Assembly (NCBI GenBank): GCA_016169945.1
Contig: JADLSH010000256.1
Span: forward strand, 1 to 64,000
DNA length: 64,000 nucleotides
Direction of reading: 5' to 3'
DNA from: Trachythela sp. YZ-2020
Taxonomy: Eukaryota > Cnidaria > Anthozoa > Malacalcyonacea > Clavulariidae
Shown here: piece by piece, positions 13,649-24,381 of the stretch
Layout: each line of letters opens with the position of its first letter
Position numbering within the stretch: position 1 is the stretch's first letter
Translations under genes and position numbers: made by a program
The notes under the pieces: generated by a model
Seen by the model: only the letters and a program-made list of their open reading frames with translations
What the model was told of the DNA's origin: nothing
The model's database searches: none

Positions 13649-13856
13649 AATTCATCCAACGAAGAAACAGAAATCTAGTCTATTGGATAGATAAGTGAAT
13701 CTGTGGCCGACTTGGCGCGATAAGTTGACAGATGAATTGTTTTTATCACTTTAAAAGTATTGAAATCGGAATCCACCCGCCATTTTGAAGCGCTCCATGA
13801 GGACTTGGTCACTTGAAGGTCGAAATACGGAATAAAATTCGTACTTTGCGGAGACT

Positions 13857-15156
13857 ACATCATAAAACTAGGGTACCTGCAAGGTAGGGACTGCTGCGGG
13901 ACTGCTATTATTCTTTAGCTTCTTTAAACAAACATGCGAACAAATATGCAACACAAATTATATTCAGTGGACGGTAATTATTGGCATTGACCCAGTCGCT
14001 TGCGCGTTGTCAGTAGATGCATACCCAGAGACCCTAGCATAGTTTGCAGGATGAGACAAGCTAAATATATCACGAAACATGAAAGACATCAAATTTTGTA
14101 ACATCTATTTCAAAATATCAATATTTTCCATGTATTGTTCTTCCACATGGAATTCCCACATGAAACCATGTTTACTGCGATGAGTAATTTGACACTGCCA
14201 CGCAAGGAAATTTGCATATTTTTGTAGTGTATAAAAGCGTTAAAAATATATACATGTGCGCAAAATAATTTTGTATTTGGAAAGCTATAAACGAAAGCGT
14301 TGTTCCATCATTCTGTTCTTACTTTGCTGGATATGCGAGTCACCTACATGTAAAGCACAACTCATTTCAACTCATTGCCTTTCGAATATTTGTCTTAGTG
14401 CGCGCAGAACTGAGACACTGTCTGTTCTGACAATAATATGTGAACGCGACTAGACAAAAATATTAAGTCCATTGTAAAATAGGAATAAAAACATATTTAT
14501 ATGCCTACAGTAGCCTATTTAATAGGTCAAACCTTGCACAAATCAGAATGATTCAGTCAGGCAATTTAGACGATCAATTGCATATCTGTGACTTTGTGTC
14601 AAGTTCACACCGGTCACAATCGTCAAGCGGCATACACGAAACATCACTTGATGCAAAATATGGAAATCAGCAAGAGAAAGCAAACGCGAATGGATAGAAA
14701 AACCTTTTAAAGACATCTCTATGTAAGACTTCCATGCTTTACAGCACTAACAGCTCAAGCAAAGTCGATGGCACATTAGCAGAATATATAGTTTATAATT
14801 TATATAAACAGACACTGAATCTAGCTGCGATCGATTGTGTGCTTTCAGCGTTTCATAGATATACAAATTGAGATTGCCAACTTTCCAAAAAGGAGTAAAC
14901 AAATGTAAACGTAACATATAAACGAAACACAAACTGATCCTACCTTGAATGGTCAAAATAGACTTGAATAAGACTCCGTTTGTCAAAATCGAAAAGAACA
15001 TGGAATTGAGCGAGTTTAAAATTTGTGTTCTGCGCATAGCAAACGCGCACGACCACAATTCCATGCGCTAAATAAAATTTACTTTAAAAAACTCGCTCTC
15101 TGCACACATTAGGCTGCTGCTACGGTCGGTCGCTTCAGGCTCGCTCGCTCCGCAGC
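13857..15156 (+). repeat. 1.3 kb dispersed repeat, copy 1
   Basis: From CTAGGGTACCTGCAAGGTAG to the GCTCGCTCGCTCCGCAGCAA stretch this is nearly identical, in the same orientation, to 59213-60535. Small indels separate the copies. It carries a 65-codon open frame (14256-14453) that is also open in the second copy, with about five residue differences. I see no transposase or reverse-transcriptase motif and no clear terminal repeats. It may be a non-autonomous element or a segmental duplicate. Confidence 0.85.
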
Positions 15157-15775
15157 AATCATCGATTAATGTATATCAATGTGAAAAAATCCGAGTTTAA
15201 TCATAAAATAATAGTTTGCAAGGTAAACGCATTTTTTGTACGAAAACTACAGTAATCTGCCTGTCGCTCATTGTTTTTCTCGCCCTCCCCGTGAGCCTTC
15301 ACGCGCCCTCACCTGACATCAACACGCGCGTCGGCGTATATTTTTGAAAATATTTACGAAATACTATAGATTTCAAATGGCCGTACGGCAGCACCTCTAT
15401 GGTATTATGTTTTAATGTTATTGTGTCGTGTTATCATGCGTTGTGATCGTGTCATTATAAAAAGATCGAAATTAGAATCACAAAACATAGCAATGGAATA
15501 GAACAGAAATATTTGCAGATTAGTTCTATACACGTTGTATAATTTGAATTCAGGCTAAATCTTAAGTGTAATAAAATGTTCTTTTGAAAAGTTTAAAATT
15601 AGAGAACTAACATGATGCCTAAGGAAACAATATCACAATTATATGTTTTTTATGTAATAAAATATATCATATTTTATTATAAAGCTTAGCAATCTAAACT
15701 CAGCTTGGAACAAATTAAAATATTTACTCACAGCTGTGATTGATTAACACGCACCTTTGAATGAACGATCAGTTC
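15157..15775. other. gene-free stretch
   Basis: No coding sequence or RNA gene recognised. Confidence 0.4.
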
Positions 15776-15779
15776 GAGA

Positions 15780-18700
15780 TAGAGATTGTCCCTGTTTAAC
15801 TTCAGAAATCAAGGAAAAGATTAGAGATAGAGATTACTGTCAAAGAAAGGCAAGAAAAAGTAATACTGAAAATGACTGGTCAACATATCAACGCCTTCGG
15901 AACTCGTGACTACAGCGATTAGAAGCAGCAAAGCTCGCTGCAAAATACATATTCTTCTAGAAAATATGAATAATCCGAAAAAAAATTGGAAAACAATTAA
16001 ACGATGTTATCCGGTAAAATCGACTGTGGCCAACCCAAATAGGTCGTTTAACATGGACGGTGAGAGGATTTTTGATACTGGGATTATATCCAATTCATCA
16101 GCACTATTGCCAATCGTTTGCAGCAATCTCTGGAATCTGTACATGACAGAGTCTGGTTGTATCGTTCAGGCTTGGATCTGAAGAGGAAAGTTAATCCTGA
16201 TAACAAGGTATTCAAATTCCGTCAGATAAATCGTCACGAAGTGAAATATATGCTGAAAATCTTAAAGATTACTAAAGCTCCACGTTTAGACAATCTTCCA
16301 ACTATGTTGATTAAACTAAGTGCAGAGGAGATTGCTTATCCGTTGCAAGTCTTGGCAAATAGATCTATACAAGAATCGGTTTTTCCAACGGCTGAAAATC
16401 TGGAGTCAGCTGTCTGAATATCTGGGGCCGGTTGTATAAAACTCTTAACTACGTTTTAACTACCCATTTTCTAGTTAAATGGTAGTTAACTTTAACCACG
16501 TAGTTAAGTCGGTTGTATAAAAACCTAGTTAGCGTTAACTGCAGTTAAAAAGTAGTTAAAGTTAACTATGCTCAAGGGCATAGTTAATTAACTTCCCAAA
16601 GCGTAGTTAAATATGGCGTTTTGTAGGAGTGATGAACTTTAGTCAGTCAAAAAATACTAAAAGCAACGCTTACCGAGGGTTTTCAATCATCATCTTCCCT
16701 AGAAAGTTTTTTCTGATACTCGTGAGCTTTTAAAACGCTATAATTTTGGTCTTCGACGAAAACGGAATATATTTTTTGCATAGCAAGATTTATCGATGAC
16801 GAGAGGCAACCCATAACAAAGAAAAACAATGTCGGTTTTACCAAAGAACTGCAGTTTGTCTTTCATGGTAAATACGCCTTTTTCGTAGACTTTATTGGTC
16901 TTTATGTCTTGTTTTCTTGCATATTTTTCAATATTTTGAATCAAAATACCGCCATTTTTGGTAAATATGAGTCCGCAGTCGTTTTCCAAATGCTTGTCAG
17001 CGGTTGCTAATCCAGTGCATACTTTGTGTTATTTCATGTTAATCACCCCACGCGAACCCCACGCGCAGTTAACTGTGTGATTAGTTAACTACCCGACTAA
17101 CTACGTTTTATGCAACGCAGTTAAGTCACGTAGTTAACTAATTATAGTTAAGGATTTAACTACGGTAGTTAACGCTAACTATAGTTAACTTTAACTACAT
17201 TTTTATACAACCGGCCCGAGTTTAATAACCTCCTATCACCACGTCAATTCGGTTTTCGTCGAGGACGATGTACATCACATGCCGTTATACACCTCACTGA
17301 ATGCATACAGGAAAATATCGATAAAGGTACCCTAACCGGAGCGGTATATATTGATCTCAAAAAGGCATTATTTTGATACTGTTGACCATGATCGTTAGCT
17401 TTCAAAGTTCTCGTCTTATGGTATTGAGCTTAATGAATTGAAATGGTTTGAGGATTACTTATTCAATCGATCACAGTTTTTCCAGTATAACGGAAGCAGT
17501 TCTGAGATACAAAAGGTTACTTGTGGTATTGCGCAAGAGTCAATCCAGGGGCCTCTCATAAAAATGATTTAAATCCTGTTCTTCAAAAAGCAAAATTAAC
17601 TCTTTATGCTGATGGTACTGTTGTTTTTGTATCTGCGAATGCAGATAATTGCTATCGCCTCCCTACTGTACCGTGCTTGTAGCCAATCAGCGACAGCCTA
17701 GATTAAAATGACGTAATTGTAATTATACTCTCTGATCCCTATGTACAACTGCATTGATATTTATTATTTCAAGATGGCGGACTACTACGGGCGAGAATTG
17801 TAAAAACATGAGTAAAATTTTAAATTTTACGGTGAAAATTATCCATCAAACCAACGATATTTTTAATTCTCTGTACTATTTTGAACATGGCAAGAGTCGA
17901 GGGAGTACTTTTAGTAAGTATTGGAAGTGGTTTGATAACATTTTACGCGGTGGAAATGATGCCCCAATTTACACAAAGTATTGACTTGACTTGACCTGCT
18001 ATACATCAATATTATTTGAATCAGGAAACAAGGCAAGGCTTTTTAAATATTGTACGAATATCCTGCATTATTCGAGCTCCTATTTCGACCAAGTTCACCC
18101 ATAAAAGTGTTAAAATAATGGAATATTTATTCTCAACACTATTTGGTCAAAATCTTCAAATCGAATTGTCATTTCGATAGTCAACATCACCTTATACTTT
18201 TGACTATATTTGATTGGTATAAAGATATAAGCGCAGTTTGGCATTTCTTTCCCAAACTGCTGTGACTACGGGGATTAAATGAGTTGATGGTATGTAATAT
18301 TTATATGTGGTATGTAAGTAGTGCGGTTATATACTTTTATATACAATACTAAAATCTGAAGGTTTCACAATTGTTTTAAACATGGCTCCCATGGGCTATA
18401 GGCCCTCATCCCCTTTATGCACAGTTTTTAAAAGCACTATAAACGTTCATACACTCATTGAGTGACATTGACCTCATGCATTGACATCATTCAATTACGT
18501 TATTTAATTATACAATTATGCAAACACGCATGAGCAGATACATATAGGCTTTGCGTACCTCTTTTTTATTCTACAAGAAATATTAAAGAAGTTTAGCAGC
18601 TATTGAAGAATGACTTACAAGAGCTAGCAAAAAGTTTTAATCAAAACAATCTGGTTGTAAACATGAAAAAGGGAAAAGCAGAATTTGTCCTATATGGAAC

Positions 18701-19085
18701 TGCAAAACGGATTTCTCAGCAGACAAGTGATAATGAAATTGATTAAAAAACGAAAAAAGAAAAATTTGGAAAAAGATTAAAAAACGAACGATATTGGTTA
18801 TCCATAGAATATCAAAGAGAAATGACCGAGAAATGATGAATGTTTTTGAATATGTTCATGGTCGTTTTCCATATTTGTTTGATGCAACCTTCACGAGATT
18901 AACTCTTTCTGGTCGGTCGCATTTTAATTATGTTGTCGCAAGTTGTCGCAAGAGCACTTTGAGTACGATCTCCTTTGCAAAATATTTACCCCCTGGCAAT
19001 GAAATTAACACCATTGGAATCCTTACAAAATAAGCTTTTTAACAGTGGGCTATTTTGCCGACTAAACATTACAGAATCAAAAATA
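15780..19085 (+). pseudogene. non-LTR retrotransposon relic (CR1/jockey-like RT), split by insertions
   Basis: On the plus strand, pieces of one retrotransposon ORF follow in order. First comes the linker before the reverse transcriptase (LTSEIKEKIRDRDYCQRKAR near 15800, NNPKKNWKTIKRCYP near 15975). Next is the RT start (near 16265-16390), then RT block 2 (SPRQFGFRRGRCTSHAV near 17230), a block A remnant (YIDLKKA near 17350), the YADGT box near 17605 (normally YADD) and the thumb region (NMKKGKAEFVLYGTAKR near 18660). Stops and frameshifts are frequent. The linker style is that of CR1/Rex/jockey-type elements. A MITE at 16425-17217 and about 950 bp of unrelated DNA (17650-18590) interrupt it. 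Confidence 0.75.
16425..17217. mobile_element. MITE with GGGCCGGTTGTATAAAA ends
   Basis: A 793-bp segment bounded by GGGCCGGTTGTATAAAA and its complement. Its subterminal parts are full of AGTTAAC/GTTAACT units in both directions. It lies inside the retrotransposon relic, dating it after that insertion. The minus-strand open frame 16738-16989 (83 codons) is unrecognised. A similar design, with GGTTAAC units, is seen at 44674-44912. No target duplication was clear. Confidence 0.75.
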
Positions 19086-19750
19086 CTAAAAGTTTAATCC
19101 CAAACATACCTCCAGTCATACTTCAGTTCAACTCAAACAATCTTTAATATCTTTTCATATGTTTATTATATCGACAGACTTCTAATGGTCGAAATTTAGC
19201 TTTTTATCTGTGTCTTTATTTTGAATTTTTATTTATTTATCGGGAATTTTCCAGCATGCACGCGCTTGCCGTAGTTTGACTATATATGGTTTGCCCACGC
19301 GCTTCAGTCCCGACAAAAAGATCTTATATAGGGTATTGTACCCTGGGGAATTCATTCCACTTAAAAAACCATAGCAACAGTCTTTGTTTGTGTTTGGGCC
19401 TTTTCCGGTTGTTTTTGTCTGAAATTCCGGTTTGACCCGTACACTACATTTCAAATTTCGCCGTAACTTTGTCAATTTTTATTGTGTTTCTTTGCAAGTT
19501 GGTCAGTATGTACTGTTTTTAAAGCTCTATAAAACAGAAGTTATAATCGACCAAAGATACTGAATATATAATTAGTTTACGATAATAATAAATATCAGAT
19601 TACAAAGGTGTTAAAACTCACGGAGATCTGTAAAACAATGTGTTTATCGATTACATAATAATCATTCTGAGTTAGAGTTGATTCATTACTGAAACTATAA
19701 CAACCTGTTGTTGTACTTGTTGCTACTTCTATCTCGGGACGTGTTTAAGT
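19086..19750. other. upstream region of the acyltransferase gene
   Basis: AT-rich. No other gene is recognised. It should contain the promoter and 5' leader of the gene starting at 19751, but I cannot place a convincing TATA box or initiator. Confidence 0.3.
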
Positions 19751-21313
19751 ATGACTTTGTTGCCCCATATTAACATGCCAAGTGCTGAGTCGATAACTCT
19801 AGTTTTTATGACTGCAGCTTGCGTATATCTTGTATACAAGATTGCGAAATACTATACGGGCGAAGCGAGTAAATTGCCTTCACACTCAGGCTCAAACCGA
19901 CGTCGACTTGATTTTTCTGAAGAAGCTCTAGATATTATTTCCTTAGAAAAATCTGGATTAGGGAATATATGCTTGATGATATCTATAACATCGGAACACA
20001 GCCTGGTACACCAACATGTTCGCGACGCTCTGGTGCTGTTGGCCAAACGACAGCCGATGCTTCGAGCAGTCATATCAACAATGGTGAACGGATATAAATA
20101 TTTCGAGATCAAGGAAATCAATGAAGTCATTACAATACTAGATATCACTACTTCTGACGTAAAGGCATCGGACTGGCAAAATGTCTGGTTTGAATATACA
20201 GCAAAACAAAGAGGAAATGGTCTGTTATGGCGCGTTGTAATATTACAAGAGGAATTCATACAGGACAGTAAAGATTATGTTAATACATTCATGTTCAAGT
20301 TTAATCATTCCTGTACTGACGGCGTGTCTAGTGTAAAGTTTTGCAAGCAGTTTCTTAATAACATGAACGAACTTGCACGCGGTACTATCTGTGTTGACCG
20401 GGAGATCTCCAGTCTAGATCTGCTGCCTTCTTCACACGAGATTGTCACACGGGGACGAATTTGGCATTCATTATTCAATATTATGCTGGCTTATTGTGGC
20501 CTGCGACCGATATTGAAATTATTCATGAAAAGAATGTTCGCTCACTTGATAGAAAAGATGCCGAATAATCCGTATCACGAACAATTTCCACCAAATCCAG
20601 AGGTCTCGAGCTCACCTGTACCGAGTCGGCTGAATGTAAAAGCTTTTACTGAAAACGGAACGAAGAATATTATACAAGCTTGCAAAGCAAATAATTGCAC
20701 AGTAACTGGAGCTATAACGGCTGCGATACATTTGGCATTTTGTAAACTTCTAGAACATGATAAATCGAAAGATGTGAAGTTAGAATGCGTTTTTGCTATC
20801 AATGGTCAACGTTTCTGTGATCCAAAACCACACGAGGACTACCTAGGGCTTTTTGTGTATACTCAGGAACAGGTTTACACGAAGTATCTTGCTGGCGCTG
20901 ATGTTGACTTTTGGAAACTGGCACAAGAAACTACTCAGCGAATTAAAAATTTTGTGAGGAAAGAAGGATATGTAACTGTACAAACAGTAATGAATGGAAC
21001 ATTTACACCAAGAGAGGTAGTTGACCTATTTACTACTGATAAGCTATTTCTCAAATCCGGCTGCAATTTCATATCTAGTTACGGGTCTTTTAATTTTGGC
21101 GAACAGCAACCTGAGACATATAAACTGCATGGGTGTATTATAAACAGTCTTCCCCATGGTTTGAACTATACCTTTCGTCATTCTATTTGCACCATTAATG
21201 GTAAAATGACCTGGCAAATTGCCAGTAATGTCACAGTAGATAGCAAACACGCTGAGAAATTTGCAAGCCTTTGCTTTGATAAACTTATTGAAGTATCCCG
21301 TGGTGGGATGTAA
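19751..21313 (+). CDS. membrane-anchored acyltransferase of the condensation/BAHD-like fold
   Basis: An intact single-exon frame of 520 codons. Residues about 14-33 form a hydrophobic N-terminal anchor. The rest resembles the chloramphenicol-acetyltransferase/condensation superfamily that includes alcohol acetyltransferases and BAHD enzymes. The active-site box HHxxxDG appears as N185-H186-S-C-T-D190-G191, so the catalytic second histidine and the structural aspartate are kept while the first histidine is asparagine. A likely C-terminal family block is YGSFNFGEQ. Such enzymes move an acyl group, usually from CoA, to an alcohol or amine; the substrate cannot be read here. Two ATGs lie close together (codons 1 and 9); I keep the first. 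AATAAA-type signals follow near 21490. Absence of introns could reflect an old retrocopy or transfer. Confidence 0.75.
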   Translation: MTLLPHINMPSAESITLVFMTAACVYLVYKIAKYYTGEASKLPSHSGSNRRRLDFSEEALDIISLEKSGLGNICLMISITSEHSLVHQHVRDALVLLAKRQPMLRAVISTMVNGYKYFEIKEINEVITILDITTSDVKASDWQNVWFEYTAKQRGNGLLWRVVILQEEFIQDSKDYVNTFMFKFNHSCTDGVSSVKFCKQFLNNMNELARGTICVDREISSLDLLPSSHEIVTRGRIWHSLFNIMLAYCGLRPILKLFMKRMFAHLIEKMPNNPYHEQFPPNPEVSSSPVPSRLNVKAFTENGTKNIIQACKANNCTVTGAITAAIHLAFCKLLEHDKSKDVKLECVFAINGQRFCDPKPHEDYLGLFVYTQEQVYTKYLAGADVDFWKLAQETTQRIKNFVRKEGYVTVQTVMNGTFTPREVVDLFTTDKLFLKSGCNFISSYGSFNFGEQQPETYKLHGCIINSLPHGLNYTFRHSICTINGKMTWQIASNVTVDSKHAEKFASLCFDKLIEVSRGGM

Positions 21314-21319
21314 ATAGCA

Positions 21320-22250
21320 AAGAAAAGTAGTGTGTATAAGATAGTTCTCGTGTATTTTATTAAGTATTCCCCATATGTTCATATTAGAGGTGGTTGTGAT
21401 GCATCTCTCTTAGGTATTCTCATGTATTTGTAAATTATTAAACACTCTAATGGATTTTTATCGGGAATTCTGCTGACTCGTCATTTTTATTAAATAAATA
21501 ATAGTATTTCCATGCTTTTGTATTAAGGTGGCTCTTATACAGTTTTCAAAAATGGAAAATGCCGTTGTTGTGGTGACAATAACGTTTCATTAGGGCGCAC
21601 AGTTTGGCGGCCTTAAAGCAATTTAACTGGAGAGATACTTCGGTGACGACCATTTTCTTTGTTTGACAATTTCAAAAAATATCGGTAGATAAAAATACAT
21701 TTAATGAATTACCTATACCCCATTTGGAAATTTTGGATCCACACAATTTTCTTTAAATAATTTAATTAAATAATTCACAGACACTATACTATAGATATAC
21801 AATATAGAGTAATTATTTTACGAAACAAGAAATTGGGGTGTTTTTTAACTGCTTTAAAGACAAAATGTCCGCTAAATTTAAACGTCATTGTTGCCATAAC
21901 AACGGCAACTCTTTGAAAATAAGATAATCTTTCCTTCGCAACAAGCAGTGATTGTCGAAAAATGCAGATCTAAGAGCAGTCATTTTTAATGGCGGCGGGT
22001 GGGGTGGAAGTTATTTCACAAATGGCAAAAAAATTTCATAACCTCTCTTTCCCTCCAAATAGCTTTTGATGGCCAACCTCCAAGGACCACCCCAAAATGC
22101 ATCGAGCCACGTTAGTTGTATTTAAGGTAGAATTTGGCGAAACTGAACCGTACACGTCCGGTTCCAAATCGTACGGTAAGTTTCATGCGCAAGGGGAAAC
22201 GTGCAACTTCTGAATTCATCCGCTGCCATGCGAACGTAGCCTAAAAACGG
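21320..22250. other. 3' flank with an imperfect inverted repeat
   Basis: No gene. At about 21553-21590 the sequence AATGCCGTTGTTGTGG...AACGTTT is mirrored at about 21878-21915 (AAACGTCATTGTTGCC...ACGGCA), so a decayed MITE of roughly 350-400 bp probably lies here. Confidence 0.4.
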
Positions 22251-22256
22251 TCAAGG

Positions 22257-22466
22257 GGTTTGCTCCTCAATGTTAAAAAGACTAAAGAACTTCAAATATC
22301 GTTTCTTAAAGAAGTGCCCTTATTTGATAATCTAATCGCCAGTAATAATGTAGTGGAAATCGTACCTAGCTTCAAACTTCTTGGTCTCATAATAACGTCT
22401 TACTTATCCTGGGATCGACATATCGACTATATCTGTTCGAAAGCCAGTAAACGCTTGTACTCTAAT
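22257..22466 (+). pseudogene. non-LTR reverse transcriptase fragment (3' part of RT)
   Basis: About 70 codons reading LNVKKTKELQISFLKE, then FKLLGLIITSYLSWDRHIDY and CSKASKRLY. This order is the thumb/connection region after the RT core in CR1/Rex1-like retrotransposons. It is isolated, without the YADD region upstream or a 3' tail, so it is a relic. The same region is present in the element at 55-57 kb. Confidence 0.75.
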
Positions 22467-22555
22467 TAGGTAACCCCGTACATATAGCGACGGAAGTGAA
22501 TTGACACTTAGAATACCGGAAGTGATGTCACATTTGGAAGTAAGAATACTAATGA

Positions 22556-22662
22556 GATGACGTAACATAAAGCGTTGCGGAACGTAAAGCGTTGCGTAAC
22601 ATAAAGCGTTGCGTAATAACATAAAGCGTTGCGTAACATAAATTAAAGCGGTGCGTAACCTC
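22556..22662. repeat. iteron-like direct repeats (TAACATAAAGCGTTGCG, about 5 units)
   Basis: Five near-copies of a 17-20-bp unit, core AAAGCGTTGCG, follow each other at irregular 17-22-bp spacing. The array stands directly upstream of the gene at 22838 and next to TGATGTCA (about 22514) and TGACGTAA (about 22557). It could be a replication-initiator binding array, a promoter element or a simple minisatellite. Confidence 0.75.
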
Positions 22663-22837
22663 TAGGGTTGAACTTGGAATCTCTTGCGAAATATCAATAT
22701 TACACATTTACAACACGGTATATTGTTCACAGAGAGAACTTTACTGAATATATTCGTTTCGTGAGAAGTTATGCTTCGAAAGACCTGCTTTTAAAGGTAT
22801 GTTGTTTAACAAACTTTATGTAAACTTTGGCGAATAA

Positions 22838-23208
22838 ATATATTTTTCGAAGTTGTTGCCTGCGAAGTCGGAGAGCTTTGTAAAGAAAAGTGTTTAGGTT
22901 GTGAGGTGAATCACCCTAGTCAAAGAAGACACGAGTGTCTTATGTTATCGAAGGAAGAAGGATGGTTAATGTATTGCTTGGAGGCTGTGGAGGGTGTGTT
23001 GGAGCGGGGAATCCTGAGCAAGCGATTTGTTGAGGCTGTTCGTGTGTTGAAACTGACATATTACGAACGTGCGAAAGAACATTATAAAAACTTGGGAAAA
23101 AATCATGAAATTACACTTGATTTCTTGAAGAACCTGAAGCAGAGTTTGGGCTTTTACGAGTTTCAGCCCATTCTGAACTATCTTACGTATTGGAGCGACG
23201 ATCAGTGA
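22838..23208 (+). CDS. unrecognised Cys-motif protein (HPSQ type)
   Basis: I do not recognise this gene. The frame is open from before 22838 to a stop at 23208, about 120 codons. The first in-frame ATG is at 22942, inside the conserved motif, so the true start is probably in an upstream exon: GGTATGT near 22795 could be a donor, preceded by a protein-like frame RFVRSYASKDLLLK. Its mark is C-L-G-C-E-V-N-H-P-S-Q-x4-E-C-L-M, a possible metal-binding site, followed by an alpha-helical Leu/Glu/Lys-rich tail. A related motif occurs in the facing gene at 23435-23998, with a 226-bp gap between the two 3' ends. This pairing suggests duplicated or interacting products. Confidence 0.55.
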
Positions 23209-23434
23209 GACAATAAAACACTTTTATAAGTTAACATATATGAAGTTACATTGTATGTATTTTAAAGTTATTGTAAAGCTGATTTTTTAACAGAGATGTT
23301 TATAAAACTAATGTTGTTTTGTGTATTATTTGGGAACGTGATAAGAGTGGTGTTTTGAGAACAATATTCTGAGTTTAACAACACCAACATTTTGAGAGCA
23401 ATATTGATTTATTAAAGAACGTAGTTTTTACAGT

Positions 23435-23998
23435 TTATAACGATGCTTTACTAAACTGTTCTCGAAGTTTATTTTCTAAATAGTTTTGATATGCTTTTTT
23501 GTGGTCACTTTCGTGAGATTTAAATTTTTCGTCTGTTCCTTTGACAAAGTATGTGTAGCTAGGCGGTAAACTAAAATAACACTCTGCATAAGCTTCCAGA
23601 GGATCGGTCTGGGGATTCCATGTAGATAAATCGCGTAGTGTCCATAGTAGCGGTTGAATGTGTTTATCCCGATATATGTACAGTAACGTTTTGACAAACT
23701 TAGGGTCAGGATCTTTCTCCAAGCACAATAAATGTTCTGCGATATCTTCGCTGATTTTAACACTTAGGATTCTGGTTACTTCAATAAACTATTGCCAACC
23801 TAAGTGTTGGCTGTTAGCTTGTTTTATAGCAGCCAAACCGTGCATTTGCCATACTTCGTATTCATTCATCATTAAACAGTCTTGTTGATTTACTTTACAG
23901 CCACAACAGAGTTCGCGGCGTATGTTTTGAATTTCGCATGCTACGGCTCTAGTATAGATTATTTCCAATAGGCGAAACATTTTGTTTGAACATTCCAT
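23435..23998 (-). pseudogene. second Cys-motif protein, one in-frame stop
   Basis: On the minus strand the frame runs from ATG at 23998 to TAA at 23435, about 187 codons, interrupted once by TAG at 23789-23791 in the same frame. The first part has RELCCGCKVNQQDCLM, matching the motif of the gene at 22838 (C-x-G-C-x-V-N...Q...C-L-M), here without the HPS residues. The second part is helical and charged (KFVKTLLYIYRDKHIQPLLW). No known domain was recognised. The lone nonsense codon points to recent decay, a sequence error or, less likely, readthrough. Confidence 0.5.
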
Positions 23999-24164
23999 AG
24001 TCAAAGCTAGTGTACAACTGAATCCTTTGCCTTTGGCAATTTCAAAATATACAGAGCAAAATCAGACATTTTTAAGAACGTTCCTAAAAAATTAAGAACA
24101 CTTATTATCACGTGCACTTCACGCATATGTATACTCAATGATTCGTTGCCATCTAATTAGTATT

Positions 24165-24248
24165 CATACGTCACGCTTTTTTCCGCCCACAGAATAATGA
24201 GCGTAGCTACGCATGACGTGTACAGCGTAGCTACGCATGACGTGTTGG
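24165..24248. promoter_or_regulatory. tandem palindromic repeat with TGACGT-type sites
   Basis: Two adjacent copies of AGCGTAGCTACGCATGACGTGT lie between divergent genes (23998 leftward, 24382 rightward). Each has the palindrome GCGTAGCTACGC followed by TGACGTG, a CREB/ATF-like half-site. TACGTCACGC lies just upstream, near 24169. This looks like a shared bidirectional promoter, or a binding site for a factor encoded by the island. Confidence 0.6.
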
Positions 24249-24381
24249 ACATGTCTGAACTGTGAGAATATAATTTGAGGTTAATCACTAGCACAAACCA
24301 TTCATCTCACAGTTTGACAGAGAACTTTGCTCTTGCTTTGGTATATTGGGACATTACAGGATTTATTATAGTTAAGACTGA

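Noticed and set aside
20575..20802. Antisense open frames within the acyltransferase gene
   Set aside because: They are shadows of the intact 520-codon sense frame and show no domain.
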